From the NCBI GenBank assembly GCA_002841155.1, contig PHEH01000001.1, positions 186,001 through 250,000 of the forward strand: DNA of 64,000 nt, given 5' to 3'. This document shows, one piece after another, positions 9,501 to 17,787 of the stretch (positions are counted from its first letter, which is position 1; each line of letters begins with the position of its first letter). Made by a program: the position numbers and the translations under genes. Under the pieces are notes generated by a model, which saw only the letters and a program-made list of their open reading frames with translations, did not search any database and was not told where the DNA came from. The DNA is from Alphaproteobacteria bacterium HGW-Alphaproteobacteria-18 (GTDB lineage Bacteria; Pseudomonadota; Alphaproteobacteria; Caulobacterales; Hyphomonadaceae).

Positions 9501-10292
9501 GAGAGCCACATTGCAGGCGGCGCAGCCGAATACCTCGCCGACATGCGGGCCGGCGCCCGCGTCTTCGGGGCGAAACCCGGCGCTTATGGCGCGGGCCTTC
9601 AGGCCCTGATCGATGAAGGCATCTGGAAAGCGCGGCGCGACCTCGGTGAAGCCTATCTCGAATGGGGCGGCTATGCCTATGGCGGCGGTCAGGCGGGCCG
9701 GGCAGACCGCGCCGCGCTGGAGCAGCGCGTCGTGCTCACAGACGCCATCGTCCACAATCAGGACAATCGCGAGCATGATCTTCTTGATTCGGATGATTAC
9801 TACCAGTTCGAAGGCGGCCTCGCCGCCGCCGCCGAAACGCTGCGCGGATCAGCGCCGGTCATCTACCACACAGACCACGCCCGCCCCGAAACGCCAAAGG
9901 TACGCACGCTGGCGGAGGAAATCGCGCGCGTCGTTCGCGCCCGCGCCGTCAATCCCAAATGGATCGAAGGCGTCATGCGCCACGGCTATAAAGGCGCGTT
10001 CGAAATGGCCGCCACACTCGACTACCTGTTCGCTTTCGCGGCCACGACGGACGCGGTGAAAGACCATCAGTTCGACCTGCTCTATGACGCCTATATTTCG
10101 GATACGGATGTTTCAGCCTTTATCCGTGAGAACAATCCAGCTGCGCTGCGCGAGATGGCCGCCCGCTTCTGCGAAGCGCTGGACCGCAATCTCTGGAAAC
10201 CGCGCCGCAACAGCATCCGTATGGAGCTGGACGCCTTGCTGTCCCAATTCCCCCAGCCCTTGAAGGAGCGCCTTGATGACCCCGCAGGATGA
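6519..10292 (+). CDS. cobN: Cobaltochelatase subunit CobN
   Basis: A 1257-residue protein of the usual CobN length. It is the large subunit of the ATP-dependent aerobic cobaltochelatase that inserts Co2+ into hydrogenobyrinic acid a,c-diamide. Family features visible include the N-terminal LMMLQHNFSIDLYIQKVVLRAKF region broken over residues about 60-85, the central HMGKHGNLEWLPGK motif and SPDLPPPHGYFAFYAWLR. It sits between cobW and cobO in one transcription unit. Its partner subunits, the AAA protein CobS and the VWA protein CobT of Pseudomonas denitrificans nomenclature, are not in this window; the genes named cobS and cobT below are different enzymes. Confidence 0.96.
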   Translation: MHLLNIREGQVTDGAEPVDLGQSPGDIVVISAADTDLSALEAAQRRAGPGAPALRLANLMMLQHNFSIDLYIQKVVLRAKFICVRVLGGRTYWPYGIAEIVRTARENAIPLAMIPGDARPDADLEGLSTVSPEDHARLWSYLQEGGADNITAFLQHTAYLTGYSPDPGPPPEPLPRAGLYWPGEAPRDLADMEALWARTAPAALIIFYRAYYLAGEMQSLDALIEAVRAKGLNPLPVFLHSLKDEACAEFVARQIEAAAPDIILNLTGFAVSTPGEAREPSVLERADCPILQAVLSSGPLADWEAGTRGLGARDVAMNVALPEVDGRIFTRAIAFKQRAGPSNLTQHAGVRHMPLADRMIFVAEQAAAWVGLRRAPPAERRVAIILANYPNRDGRLANGVGLDTPAGAIEVLRAMKAAGYTLSGEPETAAALMDRLTAGPTNDREKQISLPGETLPLADYETFFAALPVSVQAQVTSRWGPPQQDPFYEPGAGFRLGLHRFGNVIIGVQPARGYNINPVESYHSPDLPPPHGYFAFYAWLRQTFGAHAIIHMGKHGNLEWLPGKALALSETCFPEAVFGPLPHLYPFIVNDPGEGTQAKRRASAVIIDHLTPPMTRAESYGPLKDLEGLVDEYYEAASLDTRRLKPLRQSILEAAARAGLDRDGVYSPGDEDAAISALDNYLCELKEIQIRDGLHIFGRAPEGRLLTDLTVAIARAPRQNGEGANASLLRALSQDLGLSFDPLDCRLGDLWSGPRPPILSALNAAPWRTYGDTVERLEHLAARLVSGEAVDRNWSNTHAVMTYVSNDLLPALTACGAGEIAGLMRGLEGRFVMPGASGAPTRGRPDVLPTGKNFYSVDTRSVPTRTAWALGWKSAQLLVEDYRQREGMWPRAMTLSAWGTSNMRTGGDDVAQALAMMGARPKWDDASRRVTGFEILPLALLGRPRVDVTFRVSGFFRDAFAGQMDLIDSAARAIMKLDESEADNPLAARYRSERESHIAGGAAEYLADMRAGARVFGAKPGAYGAGLQALIDEGIWKARRDLGEAYLEWGGYAYGGGQAGRADRAALEQRVVLTDAIVHNQDNREHDLLDSDDYYQFEGGLAAAAETLRGSAPVIYHTDHARPETPKVRTLAEEIARVVRARAVNPKWIEGVMRHGYKGAFEMAATLDYLFAFAATTDAVKDHQFDLLYDAYISDTDVSAFIRENNPAALREMAARFCEALDRNLWKPRRNSIRMELDALLSQFPQPLKERLDDPAG

Positions 10293-10881
10293 TAATCGAC
10301 ACAACGAAAAGATGAAGAAAAAGAAGGCGGTGCGAGACAAGATAATGTCCGGCAAGACCGTCGAGAAAGGCCTGGTCATCGTTCACACCGGCAAAGGGAA
10401 AGGCAAGAGCACAGCTGCGATGGGCATGGTCTGCCGCGCCATCGGTAATGACATGCAGGTGGGCATCATCCAGTTCATCAAGGGCGCCTGGGCGACCGGT
10501 GAGAAACAGGTTTTTGATGCCTTCCCGCATCTCGTCACCATGAAGGCGATGGGCGAAGGGTTCACCTGGGAAACGCAGGACAAGGCCCGCGACATTGCCG
10601 CTGCTGGAAAAGCATGGGCCGAGGCAAAGGCCATGATTCTCGATCCGGAAATACGGATGGTCCTCTGTGATGAAATCAATGTGGCCCTGCGATACGACTA
10701 TATTCCGCTTGCGGATGTTCTGGAAACACTCGCCGCCAAGCCGGAAGATACCCATGTCATCCTGACAGGCCGCAACGCCGTCGAAGCCCTGATTGAAGTG
10801 GCCGATCTTGTGACCGAGATGACGCTGATCAAGCATCCCTTCCGCTCGGGCGTCAAAGCCCAGGCCGGGATTGAGTTCTAG
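10276..10881 (+). CDS. cobO: Corrinoid adenosyltransferase CobO
   Basis: A 201-residue CobO/CobA-type ATP:corrinoid adenosyltransferase that transfers the 5'-deoxyadenosyl group from ATP to Co(I) corrinoids. The atypical P-loop VHTGKGKGKSTAAMG and the late segment CDEINVALRYDYI are diagnostic. ATG 10276 has GGAG upstream and overlaps the end of cobN by 17 bases; a TTG one codon earlier is also in frame. The lysine-rich N-terminus (MKKKKAVRDK) is typical. Its stop codon and that of the converging btuF gene share the palindrome CTAG at 10878-10881. Confidence 0.95.
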   Translation: MTPQDDNRHNEKMKKKKAVRDKIMSGKTVEKGLVIVHTGKGKGKSTAAMGMVCRAIGNDMQVGIIQFIKGAWATGEKQVFDAFPHLVTMKAMGEGFTWETQDKARDIAAAGKAWAEAKAMILDPEIRMVLCDEINVALRYDYIPLADVLETLAAKPEDTHVILTGRNAVEALIEVADLVTEMTLIKHPFRSGVKAQAGIEF

Positions 10882-11759
10882 CGCGCCGCTGCCTCCAGCG
10901 CTTTCATCCGGGCTTGCATCCTTTCAACAGCGGCGGGAAAGGATGGCCCGCCGCAAACCGTCAGCGCTTCGGGAATCTCGATCCAGCGCGCCTTGGCATA
11001 GAGGGTTCTGAGGGCAGGGTGGTCCAGCACTTCCTTCCCCACATCATTCTCGCCGGGCGCCGGCGTCCCGGAAACCAGAATCTCGGGTTGCGCGGCCAGC
11101 AGAACTTCCATCGAAACGCGCTGGGTGCGCCGCGCGCCCATCTGGCCGGCAATATTTTCCAGCCCCGCCCAGCTCATGATCTCAGACATCAGCGTCGCCT
11201 GGCCAGAAAGGTATCCCCGCCGCTGATAATGCGCCGCGGTCGGTTTGTCCGCCGGCGTCAATGCCTTCGCCGTCTCCAGGCGGCGCTCCATCTGCGCAAT
11301 CAGAAGCGCGCCTTTCTCGGGCGTCCCGATAGCCGTGGCGATCAGGTCCGTCTGCGCCCGGATGTCTTCAAATGTATGCACGGGCTCGATTTCCAGAACG
11401 GGAATCTTCTGCGTTTCCAGAAAGGCCCGGATTTCCGGCCGGCGGATGCGGCTTGCAATCACCAGATCCGGCATCAGCACCATCAGCTCTTCGCCATTTC
11501 CGTCGGAAACCGGCCAACCCATCGCCTTGTCCGCGCCAAAGGAGAGCGCCGGGTTACGCGCATTGTGCGTCAGCGCCACAACCTGCGCAGGGTCGGCCAG
11601 TTCCAGAAGATATTGATCCGCGCAGAGATTGAGCGACACGATCCGCTTCGGCCGCGTCTCGGCCTGCAGGGTGAGCGCAGGCGCCGCGCCCATCACGATC
11701 AGGCAGGCAAGGCGTGTGGCAAGTCTCAACAGATCAGGCCTCCCGGGCGCGGCTCGCAC
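10878..11759 (-). CDS. btuF: BtuF-like corrinoid-binding protein, copy 1
   Basis: A 293-residue periplasmic binding protein of the BtuF/FhuD type. A basic N-terminus and hydrophobic segment ending LTLQAE form the signal peptide; then RIVSLNLCADQYLLEL opens the family's first lobe. No lipobox is visible. It is divergent from a BtuC-like permease, which suggests they form a transporter, but there is no ATPase gene in this pair. It shares the NLCADQYLL/SICADQYLL region with the second BtuF at 15885, so the two are paralogues. Cobalamin as ligand is inferred from context; a related corrinoid such as cobinamide is possible. Confidence 0.85.
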   Translation of the reverse strand: MRAAPGRPDLLRLATRLACLIVMGAAPALTLQAETRPKRIVSLNLCADQYLLELADPAQVVALTHNARNPALSFGADKAMGWPVSDGNGEELMVLMPDLVIASRIRRPEIRAFLETQKIPVLEIEPVHTFEDIRAQTDLIATAIGTPEKGALLIAQMERRLETAKALTPADKPTAAHYQRRGYLSGQATLMSEIMSWAGLENIAGQMGARRTQRVSMEVLLAAQPEILVSGTPAPGENDVGKEVLDHPALRTLYAKARWIEIPEALTVCGGPSFPAAVERMQARMKALEAAAR

Positions 11760-11895
11760 GCAGCCATCTCACATCCGGAAAAAATCGCAAGAGACGCTTG
11801 GCGGCGCAGAGCAGTCTGGTCTAAGAGAGTCGCTCGGGCGCCGGGACACTCAGTTGACGGAATGCCTTTCGGATCGATCTTGACGAGTTCCGCCC

Positions 11896-12924
11896 ATGCT
11901 GATTGCCACAGCGCCGCCCCGCGCCGCGCACATATTTTCTGACACGTCCCGATGGCTGCTCGGCGGGGCAGCTCTGCTGCTCGTGTCGGCGCTGTCGCTG
12001 CTCGCCGGGCCGGTGGAGCTCTCTGCCGGCCAGGTTCTTGCCGGGCTGCTGGGACGCGCAGACGAGATCACAAACACCATCGTCCGGGAGCTTCGCCTGC
12101 CGCGCCTCGTGCTGACGCTCAGCGTCGGCGCGATGCTCGGTGGGGCAGGGGCCGCGCTGCAAGGATACCTGCGCAATCCGCTCGCTGAGCCCTCCATTCT
12201 CGGCGTCGCCAATGCCGCAGCGCTCGGCGCGGTGGTCGCGCTTTACTTCGGTTTTGCCAGTGCTTTCGGCCTTGCCCTGCCGCTGATGGCGGCGGGGTTC
12301 GCGCTCATTGCCACGCTCGTTCTCTTTGTTTTCACGATGTTTTCTGCCTCGGGGCTCAGCCTCATCCTGGCCGGCATCGCCATCGGCTCGCTGGCGGGCG
12401 CGGGCATATCGCTCGCCCTCAATCTCTCCTCCAATCCCTTTGCGGCGATGGAGATCACCTTTTGGCTGCTGGGCTCGGCGGAAGACCGCAGCTGGCGGCA
12501 TGTCTGGCTGTCGCTGCCCCTCATCGCCCTCTGCCTCGCCACCCTTTTCTGGGACCGGCGGGCGCTCGACGCCCTGACGCTGGGAGAGGATGCAGCCCGC
12601 GCGCTCGGCTACAATCTCGCCCTCGTACGTATGCGGCTGATCGTCAGCGTGGCGCTCGGCATCGGCGCCGCTGTCTCGGTCACCGGTGCCATCGGTTTCG
12701 TCGGCCTGGTCGCGCCCCATCTCGCCCGCAGCGTCGCGGGAAACCTCCCTTCGCGCCTGCTCGGCCCCTCCGCAATCGCCGGGGCGCTGCTGCTAACCAG
12801 CGCCGATGTCCTCGTCCGTATTATCCCGACCACAAACGAACTGCGCCTCGGCGTGGTCACCGCGCTCATCGGCGCGCCCTTCCTCGTCGCTATTTTATAT
12901 CGCACGCGCCGGCGTGACGCGTAG
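11896..12924 (+). CDS. btuC: BtuC-like ABC permease, copy 1
   Basis: A 342-residue FecCD/BtuC-family permease with about ten hydrophobic segments. RLPRLVLTLSVGAMLGGAGA and LRNPLAEPSILGV are the conserved early motifs; GFVGLVAPHLAR near residue 275 is the cytoplasmic coupling-helix region that contacts the ATPase. It is paralogous to the permease at 16741 (same RNPLAEP and LGEDAAR segments). No ATPase gene lies beside it, so it may share BtuD at 17784. The 136-base gap to the divergent btuF holds presumably both promoters but no riboswitch. Confidence 0.88.
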   Translation: MLIATAPPRAAHIFSDTSRWLLGGAALLLVSALSLLAGPVELSAGQVLAGLLGRADEITNTIVRELRLPRLVLTLSVGAMLGGAGAALQGYLRNPLAEPSILGVANAAALGAVVALYFGFASAFGLALPLMAAGFALIATLVLFVFTMFSASGLSLILAGIAIGSLAGAGISLALNLSSNPFAAMEITFWLLGSAEDRSWRHVWLSLPLIALCLATLFWDRRALDALTLGEDAARALGYNLALVRMRLIVSVALGIGAAVSVTGAIGFVGLVAPHLARSVAGNLPSRLLGPSAIAGALLLTSADVLVRIIPTTNELRLGVVTALIGAPFLVAILYRTRRRDA

Positions 12925-12963
12925 AGGCTGGACAAGCCCCTTTATCAAATGTATCCGCCTTTC

Positions 12964-13149
12964 TGACGGTTCCCTCGCGAGGGGGATTAAAATGGGAATG
13001 CAGTGAGGGTTGAGAGACCTGACTCTGCAGCTGTACCCGCAACTGTAACCGGCGAGCTTAGCCGCATGAAGCCACTGGGGCGCCCGATAGGGCACTCTGG
13101 GAAGGCGCGGATGGAAGCGATGAACCGGAAGCCAGGAGACCTGCCGTCA
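12964..13149 (+). promoter_or_regulatory. Cobalamin riboswitch (copy 2), upstream of btuB operon
   Basis: Same architecture as copy 1: P1 pairs TGACGG at 12964-12969 with CCGTCA at 13144-13149, and the core and B12-box are unchanged. Differences fall mostly in peripheral positions. It lies in the 415-base gap between btuC and btuB and ends 190 bases before the btuB ATG. By family knowledge it should repress corrinoid uptake when B12 is sufficient. Confidence 0.95.
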
Positions 13150-13152
13150 AAT

Positions 13153-13209
13153 TGTCGCCCCTCTCCCGACCGGGTCTAGTCGGCAGAGCGGAACTCCGTC
13201 GTGGCGACA
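13153..13209 (+). other. Structured RNA element appended to riboswitch, copy 2
   Basis: Identical to 5147-5203: closing helix 13153-13159 with 13203-13209, hairpin 13161-13188 and small hairpin 13189-13198. Here, unlike copy 1, a second TGTCGCC at 13244-13250 and a second GGCGACA at 13265-13271 follow, so the 3' strand 13203-13209 could pair with either TGTCGCC. This gives a possible mutually exclusive fold just upstream of btuB. Confidence 0.6.
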
Positions 13210-13339
13210 TCTGAGAGGCGGGTGCTTGAACGCACCTTCGCCTTGTCGCCCGCGCATGTTCGCTGGCGACAGGCGACCGCGTTCAATCTTCCGTGTGGAT
13301 GCAATCGGAGGGGCGCTGCCCCCCGGATGGAGACTTATA

Positions 13340-15256
13340 ATGTCCTCACTTATCGTGAGAGCAGTCACTGGCGCTTTGCTTGGCGCCGCCAGTCTGAATG
13401 CTCTGTCCTTCGCCTATGCTCAGTCATCTGATGATGAGAGCCGGCAGGATACCGTAACCGTCACCGCCAGCCGCCTGAACCTCGCCCCGCGCGAGATCGG
13501 CAGCGCCATCACCGCCATCGACCGCGTCGCCATCGAGGCCGGGCAGATCATCGCGCTGAAGGAGGTGCTCCAGGATATTCCCGGCATGCAGATCAGCGCT
13601 GGCCGCCCCGGCGGCAGCACCAATGTCAGCATCCGCGGATCGGACAATGACCAGGTTCTGTTTCTGTTCGACGGCATCGAACTGGGTGATCCAAGCTCCA
13701 CCAGCACCCAGTTTTCGTCCGATAACATGACCTCGCTCGACATTGAGCGCGTCGAAGTCCTGCGCGGTAATCAGAGCTCGCTTTATGGCAGCGATGCCAT
13801 TGGCGGGGTCATCAACATCATCACCCAGCGTGCCACAGAAGAGGGCATCCGCATCAATGCCGAAGCCGAAGCCGGCGGCTATGCCGGCGTCAGCTCCCAG
13901 CACGGAGATCATCTTCTCAAACGTGGCGGCGTCTCGCTCCTCGGCAAGAACGGCGCGCTCGACTATCGCCTTTCGGCCACCGGCACGGTCACCGAAGGCC
14001 CGTCCATTGCCGACCCTCGCACCGGAACCAATGTTACCGAAGACGATGACTACTGGGTCTGGGCCCTCAGCGGCCGGCTCGGCTACCGTTTTTCCGAAAC
14101 CTTCAGCGGCCAGATCGTCAGCTTCTACAATTCTTCCTCAACCGATCTCGACAACACCACCAGCGACAGCGCAAACAATGTCGATAAGAAGGATCTCGGC
14201 CTCGCCGCCCAGCTGATCCATGAAACAGAAGACGGCGCCTGGAAGAACGAACTCACCCTCTCGCGGTACAATGCAGAGCGTCTCTATTTCGGCCCGTCTT
14301 ATTCCGTCGCCGGAGATCTTTACGAGGGTACAAAAGACGCCGCCCTCCTCATCAGCCGCTATAGCGGGTTTGGCAAGGTGCAGGTCTCGGCTGGCCTCAG
14401 CTGGGAAGACGAATCCACCGATCAGGTGACACGCTTTTCCGGCAGTTTCAGCGAAGGCATCACCACGAGCTCTGTTTTCGCCGAGCTTGCCTTCCGCCCG
14501 GTGGAGGCCCTTTCCGTCACCGTCGCTGGCCGTCTCGACGATAATGAGCGTTTCGGCCAGTTCGACACCTACCGCGTCACCGGTGCCTATTTCCTCCCGG
14601 CCAGGCTTGCCGGCGGCGACGTGAAATTCCGCGCCAGCTATGGCACGGGTGCCAAGGCGCCAGGCCTCTACCAGCTCTTCGACCCCACCTATGGAAATGC
14701 CGGCCTGAAGGTCGAAACCAGCGAGGGCTATGATGCCGGCGTAGACGTCAACTGGGCAAACGCTGCCTTCGAACTGTCCGTGTTCAACACCGACATCGAA
14801 GACGAAATCGCTTTCGGCTATCCTGCCGACAAGCCGTTTGGCGGCTATATCCAGTTCGGCCAGACAAAGGCGCAGGGCGTGGAACTCGGCGGCCGGTTTG
14901 CGCCCACAGACTGGCTCTCGCTCTCACAGTCGTTCATGGTTCTTGATGCCCAGAATGAGCAAACCGGCCGCTGGCTCGGTCGCCCGCGTTATTCCGGATC
15001 AACCAGCGCAACCGCGCAGCTTACGGCCAGGTTTGATGTCACCACGCGCCTGCGCTACCGCTCCGACAACGCCTCCAGCTATGGCGGTCGGACGGCGGGT
15101 TTTGTAACCCTTGATCTGCTCGGAAACTATGATCTCACCGAACGGATCGAGCTTTATGGCCGCCTCGTGAACGCGTTGGATCATGACTACCAGCTCTCCT
15201 ACGGGCGCAATGAACTCAACCGCAGCCTCTATCTCGGCATCCGCGCGCGCCTTTGA
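13340..15256 (+). CDS. btuB: BtuB, TonB-dependent vitamin B12 receptor
   Basis: A 638-residue outer-membrane receptor for cobalamin. ATG 13340 is preferred over an in-frame start at 13226: GGAG sits seven bases before it and it begins the signal peptide MSSLIVRAVTGALLGAAS, cleaved near AYA. QDTVTVTAS is the TonB box region; the plug contains VLQDIPGMQISAGRPGG, SIRGSDNDQVLFLFDG and LRGNQSSLYGSDAIGGVINI split by the D loop; the barrel ends LYLGIRARL. Position directly after a cobalamin riboswitch and before btuFCD fixes the ligand well. It probably heads an operon of thirteen genes reaching cobD at 24714. Confidence 0.95.
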   Translation: MSSLIVRAVTGALLGAASLNALSFAYAQSSDDESRQDTVTVTASRLNLAPREIGSAITAIDRVAIEAGQIIALKEVLQDIPGMQISAGRPGGSTNVSIRGSDNDQVLFLFDGIELGDPSSTSTQFSSDNMTSLDIERVEVLRGNQSSLYGSDAIGGVINIITQRATEEGIRINAEAEAGGYAGVSSQHGDHLLKRGGVSLLGKNGALDYRLSATGTVTEGPSIADPRTGTNVTEDDDYWVWALSGRLGYRFSETFSGQIVSFYNSSSTDLDNTTSDSANNVDKKDLGLAAQLIHETEDGAWKNELTLSRYNAERLYFGPSYSVAGDLYEGTKDAALLISRYSGFGKVQVSAGLSWEDESTDQVTRFSGSFSEGITTSSVFAELAFRPVEALSVTVAGRLDDNERFGQFDTYRVTGAYFLPARLAGGDVKFRASYGTGAKAPGLYQLFDPTYGNAGLKVETSEGYDAGVDVNWANAAFELSVFNTDIEDEIAFGYPADKPFGGYIQFGQTKAQGVELGGRFAPTDWLSLSQSFMVLDAQNEQTGRWLGRPRYSGSTSATAQLTARFDVTTRLRYRSDNASSYGGRTAGFVTLDLLGNYDLTERIELYGRLVNALDHDYQLSYGRNELNRSLYLGIRARL

Positions 15257-15301
15257 AGCGTTCGCTGCGCCCTGGAATGGAACTGAGACAGGAAATTTCC
15301 C

Positions 15302-15892
15302 ATGACGACCCAGACAGCTACCCGAAAAATTCCGAGAGCGGAGGTTCAGTCAAACGGCCGCGCAGAGCATATCTGGCCGCTGCCGCTGGAGGAGGCATTC
15401 CTCGAACGCCTCCTGCGGGATCTGTTTGAAAACCATCATGAGAAGCTGACTTTCGGTCCGCTCATCCAGGGCGCAGCCTATGAACTCAAAGCCCCCGGCA
15501 AGCCGGAACGGATCACCCTGAACGACGGATACCTGACCGTTCACTGGGATGGCCGGGGGCATTTCCATCTCTGCATCGGCAGCAATTACGGCGCCCTCAA
15601 GAGCGAAGGCGGCCCGGAGCTGATGGTCCGCCGGCGCACCTCCCGTGCCGAATTCTACCGCAGCCTCGATAAGCATGGCCACCCGGTCAGCTGGGGCCTG
15701 CGCCTCTTCAATGGCGCGGGCGAGCCTCAGATCGCCATCTTTATGCCAAACCCCTTCCTGACCGATGACGATCAGTTGGCAGACGAATCAGATTTCACCC
15801 GGCTGGCCCTCTGGGACTATCTGATGCGTCAATATGCCGGCCATGATCCAGACCCGCTGGACCGGCAGGGAAAGGGCTTCCGTCATGGCTGA
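15302..15892 (+). CDS. Conserved-looking hypothetical protein inside the btu operon
   Basis: A 196-residue protein that I do not recognise with certainty. It has no signal peptide or membrane segment, so it should be cytoplasmic. Visible features: an N-terminal helix (LEEAFLERLLRDLFENHHE), FGPLIQGAAYEL, then a histidine-rich segment HWDGRGHFHLCIGS with H81, H87, H89 and C91, which could bind a metal or cofactor, and NPFLTDDDQLAD near the C-terminus. It lies 45 bases after btuB and its stop overlaps the btuF start by eight bases, so translation is probably coupled and it should be under the B12 riboswitch. A role in corrinoid or cobalt handling is inferred only from that context. Confidence 0.8.
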   Translation: MTTQTATRKIPRAEVQSNGRAEHIWPLPLEEAFLERLLRDLFENHHEKLTFGPLIQGAAYELKAPGKPERITLNDGYLTVHWDGRGHFHLCIGSNYGALKSEGGPELMVRRRTSRAEFYRSLDKHGHPVSWGLRLFNGAGEPQIAIFMPNPFLTDDDQLADESDFTRLALWDYLMRQYAGHDPDPLDRQGKGFRHG

Positions 15893-16748
15893 GGCGCGGC
15901 GGCTCTGCATGGCGGTGGTGGCGGTGCTCCTGGGCGCGCTCGCGCCCGCCATGGCTGAGCCGTCAAAGCCACGCGCCGCTTCGGCCAGTATCTGCGCTGA
16001 CCAGTATCTGCTCGCGCTCGCCGATCCCGAACAGATTGCCTCGCTCAGTTGGGAGGCGACCGGCCCGCTCTCCACCTTCGCCGAAGAAGCGGCCGCCTAT
16101 CCCTCCAATCGCGGCGGCGCGGAGGAATTTCTCGATACGGATGTGGAAATCCTCCTCCTCAACAGCCATGGCGCGATGGAACTGCGGCGTATCATGGGCC
16201 AGTTCGATGTGGACATGGTCATGATCTCGACCATGACGATCACCTTTGACGACATTGCCCGGTCGGTCCGCGATGTCGCCCTGAAGCTGGACCAGGTCGC
16301 GCGCGGTGAGGCGATCATAGCAGACATCGAATCGCGCCTCGCCATCCTGGATCGTCAGATTGCAGAAGATGGTGAAGGCCCGCAGGTCACCTATTTCCGC
16401 CCCGAAGGCGGCGGCGCCGGGCAGGGCACATTCGTTGACACCGCGCTGCGCCGCGCCGGCTTCCGGAACCTTCAGGCCGATCTCGGCAACACAGGCTGGG
16501 GCCGCGTCCCGCTGGAACAGCTCGTGCTGCATCCGCCCGACGGGCTCGTCATCAGCTTTTTCGACACGGCCCGCAAAGGCAATTCCAGCCGTTTTGCCTC
16601 TCATTCCCTGTTCCGCCGCCTGTCTGCGGAAAAGCCGGTGATGCCGGTTCCGGGGCGGTACTGGACCTGCGCCGGGCCGATGCTGATCGACGCTGTGGAA
16701 TCCCTCGCCGCTCAGCGCCGCGCAAATTTCGGAGACCGCCATGACTGA
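15885..16748 (+). CDS. btuF: BtuF-like corrinoid-binding protein, copy 2
   Basis: A 287-residue periplasmic binding protein. ATG 15885 starts a signal peptide (MAEARRLCMAVVAVLLGALA, cleavage after AMA) and overlaps the end of the preceding gene by eight bases (ATGGCTGA); the longer frame from 15834 lacks support. SICADQYLLALADPEQI is the same first-lobe motif as in the 10878 paralogue, and the C-terminus carries the expected WTCAGPMLIDAVESLA. It overlaps btuC by eight bases, so with btuC and btuD it makes a complete importer that delivers corrinoids received from BtuB. Confidence 0.9.
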   Translation: MAEARRLCMAVVAVLLGALAPAMAEPSKPRAASASICADQYLLALADPEQIASLSWEATGPLSTFAEEAAAYPSNRGGAEEFLDTDVEILLLNSHGAMELRRIMGQFDVDMVMISTMTITFDDIARSVRDVALKLDQVARGEAIIADIESRLAILDRQIAEDGEGPQVTYFRPEGGGAGQGTFVDTALRRAGFRNLQADLGNTGWGRVPLEQLVLHPPDGLVISFFDTARKGNSSRFASHSLFRRLSAEKPVMPVPGRYWTCAGPMLIDAVESLAAQRRANFGDRHD

Positions 16749-17787
16749 TGCCGTCCTCGCAAGGGCGGCTGGCCGGCCGCTCCCCGCCCGCCGCCGTATC
16801 AGCGGGCTCGCGCTCAATCTGATGTTGCTTGCGCTGATAGCGGCTCTGGTCTGTGTCTCGCTCACCATCGGCTATGTGGATTATTCCGTGCCCGATGTGG
16901 TTGCCGCCCTGTTCGGGATGGGGGACGAGAAGATCGTCACCATCGTGCGTGAACTGCGCCTCCCGCGTCTCCTTCTGGCGCTCGCGATTGGAGGCGGCCT
17001 CGGCGTTTCGGGCGCCGTGCTGCAGGGCCTGCTGCGCAACCCGCTGGCAGAGCCGGGCATCATGGGCATCTCCGCCAGCGCCAGCTTCGGCGCCGTCATC
17101 ACCATCTATTTCGGCCTCTCCACGGCTTTCCTCTTTGCCTTGCCCCTGGCGGCCATGGCGGGCGCGGCAGTGGCCACCACCATCCTTTACATTCTCTCGG
17201 CAAGGAATGCAGGCACACTGACGATCATTCTCGCAGGCGTCGCCATCAATGGCCTTGCCGTCTCGTTGACCTCCCTGGCCATGAACCTCTCGCCCAATCC
17301 CTGGGCCATCAATGAGATGATCTTCTGGCTGCTTGGTTCGGTGAAAGACCGCTCGATGGAGGATGTCCTGATCGCCGGGCCTTTTGCCCTGGCAGGCGTG
17401 CTCCTCCTCCTCGTCACGGGCAAGGCGCTCGACGCGCTCACACTCGGCGAAGATGCCGCCCGCAGCCTCGGCGTCAACCTCAAGCGCGTGCGCGCCTACG
17501 CCATCATCGGCACCAGCCTTGCGATCGGGGGCACAGTCGCGGTCTCCGGCGGCATCGGCTTTGTTGGCCTCGTCGTGCCCCATCTCCTGCGCCCCCTTGT
17601 CGGCCATGTCGCCAGCCGGCTCCTCCTGCCCAGTATGCTCGCCGGCGCCGCGCTCGTCCTCGCCGCTGACATTGCCGCCCGCCTCATCCGTGTCGGCGTG
17701 GAGATCCATCTCGGCGTCCTCACCTCGCTGATCGGCGCGCCCTTCTTCCTCTATCTGATCCTCAAGACGAAGGAGCGGATGCAATGA
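16741..17787 (+). CDS. btuC: BtuC-like ABC permease, copy 2
   Basis: A 348-residue FecCD-family permease with about ten transmembrane segments. LRLPRLLLALAIGGGLGVSG, LLRNPLAEPGIMGISASASF (split by one base run in the protein order), FWLLGSVKDRS and GFVGLVVPHLLRP are family landmarks. ATG 16741 lies in the last codons of btuF and its own end overlaps btuD by ATGA, indicating tight translational coupling. It is the transmembrane subunit for the adjacent BtuD and may also pair with the 11896 paralogue. Confidence 0.92.
   Translation: MTDAVLARAAGRPLPARRRISGLALNLMLLALIAALVCVSLTIGYVDYSVPDVVAALFGMGDEKIVTIVRELRLPRLLLALAIGGGLGVSGAVLQGLLRNPLAEPGIMGISASASFGAVITIYFGLSTAFLFALPLAAMAGAAVATTILYILSARNAGTLTIILAGVAINGLAVSLTSLAMNLSPNPWAINEMIFWLLGSVKDRSMEDVLIAGPFALAGVLLLLVTGKALDALTLGEDAARSLGVNLKRVRAYAIIGTSLAIGGTVAVSGGIGFVGLVVPHLLRPLVGHVASRLLLPSMLAGAALVLAADIAARLIRVGVEIHLGVLTSLIGAPFFLYLILKTKERMQ

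Larger units (their letters stand above)
12961..13210 (+). repeat. 250-base direct repeat, copy 2
   Basis: Second copy of the segment at 4955-5204, in the same orientation, with 8 differences by eye. Homologous recombination between the copies would delete cobW, cobN, cobO and the first btuF/btuC pair. Confidence 0.95.
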
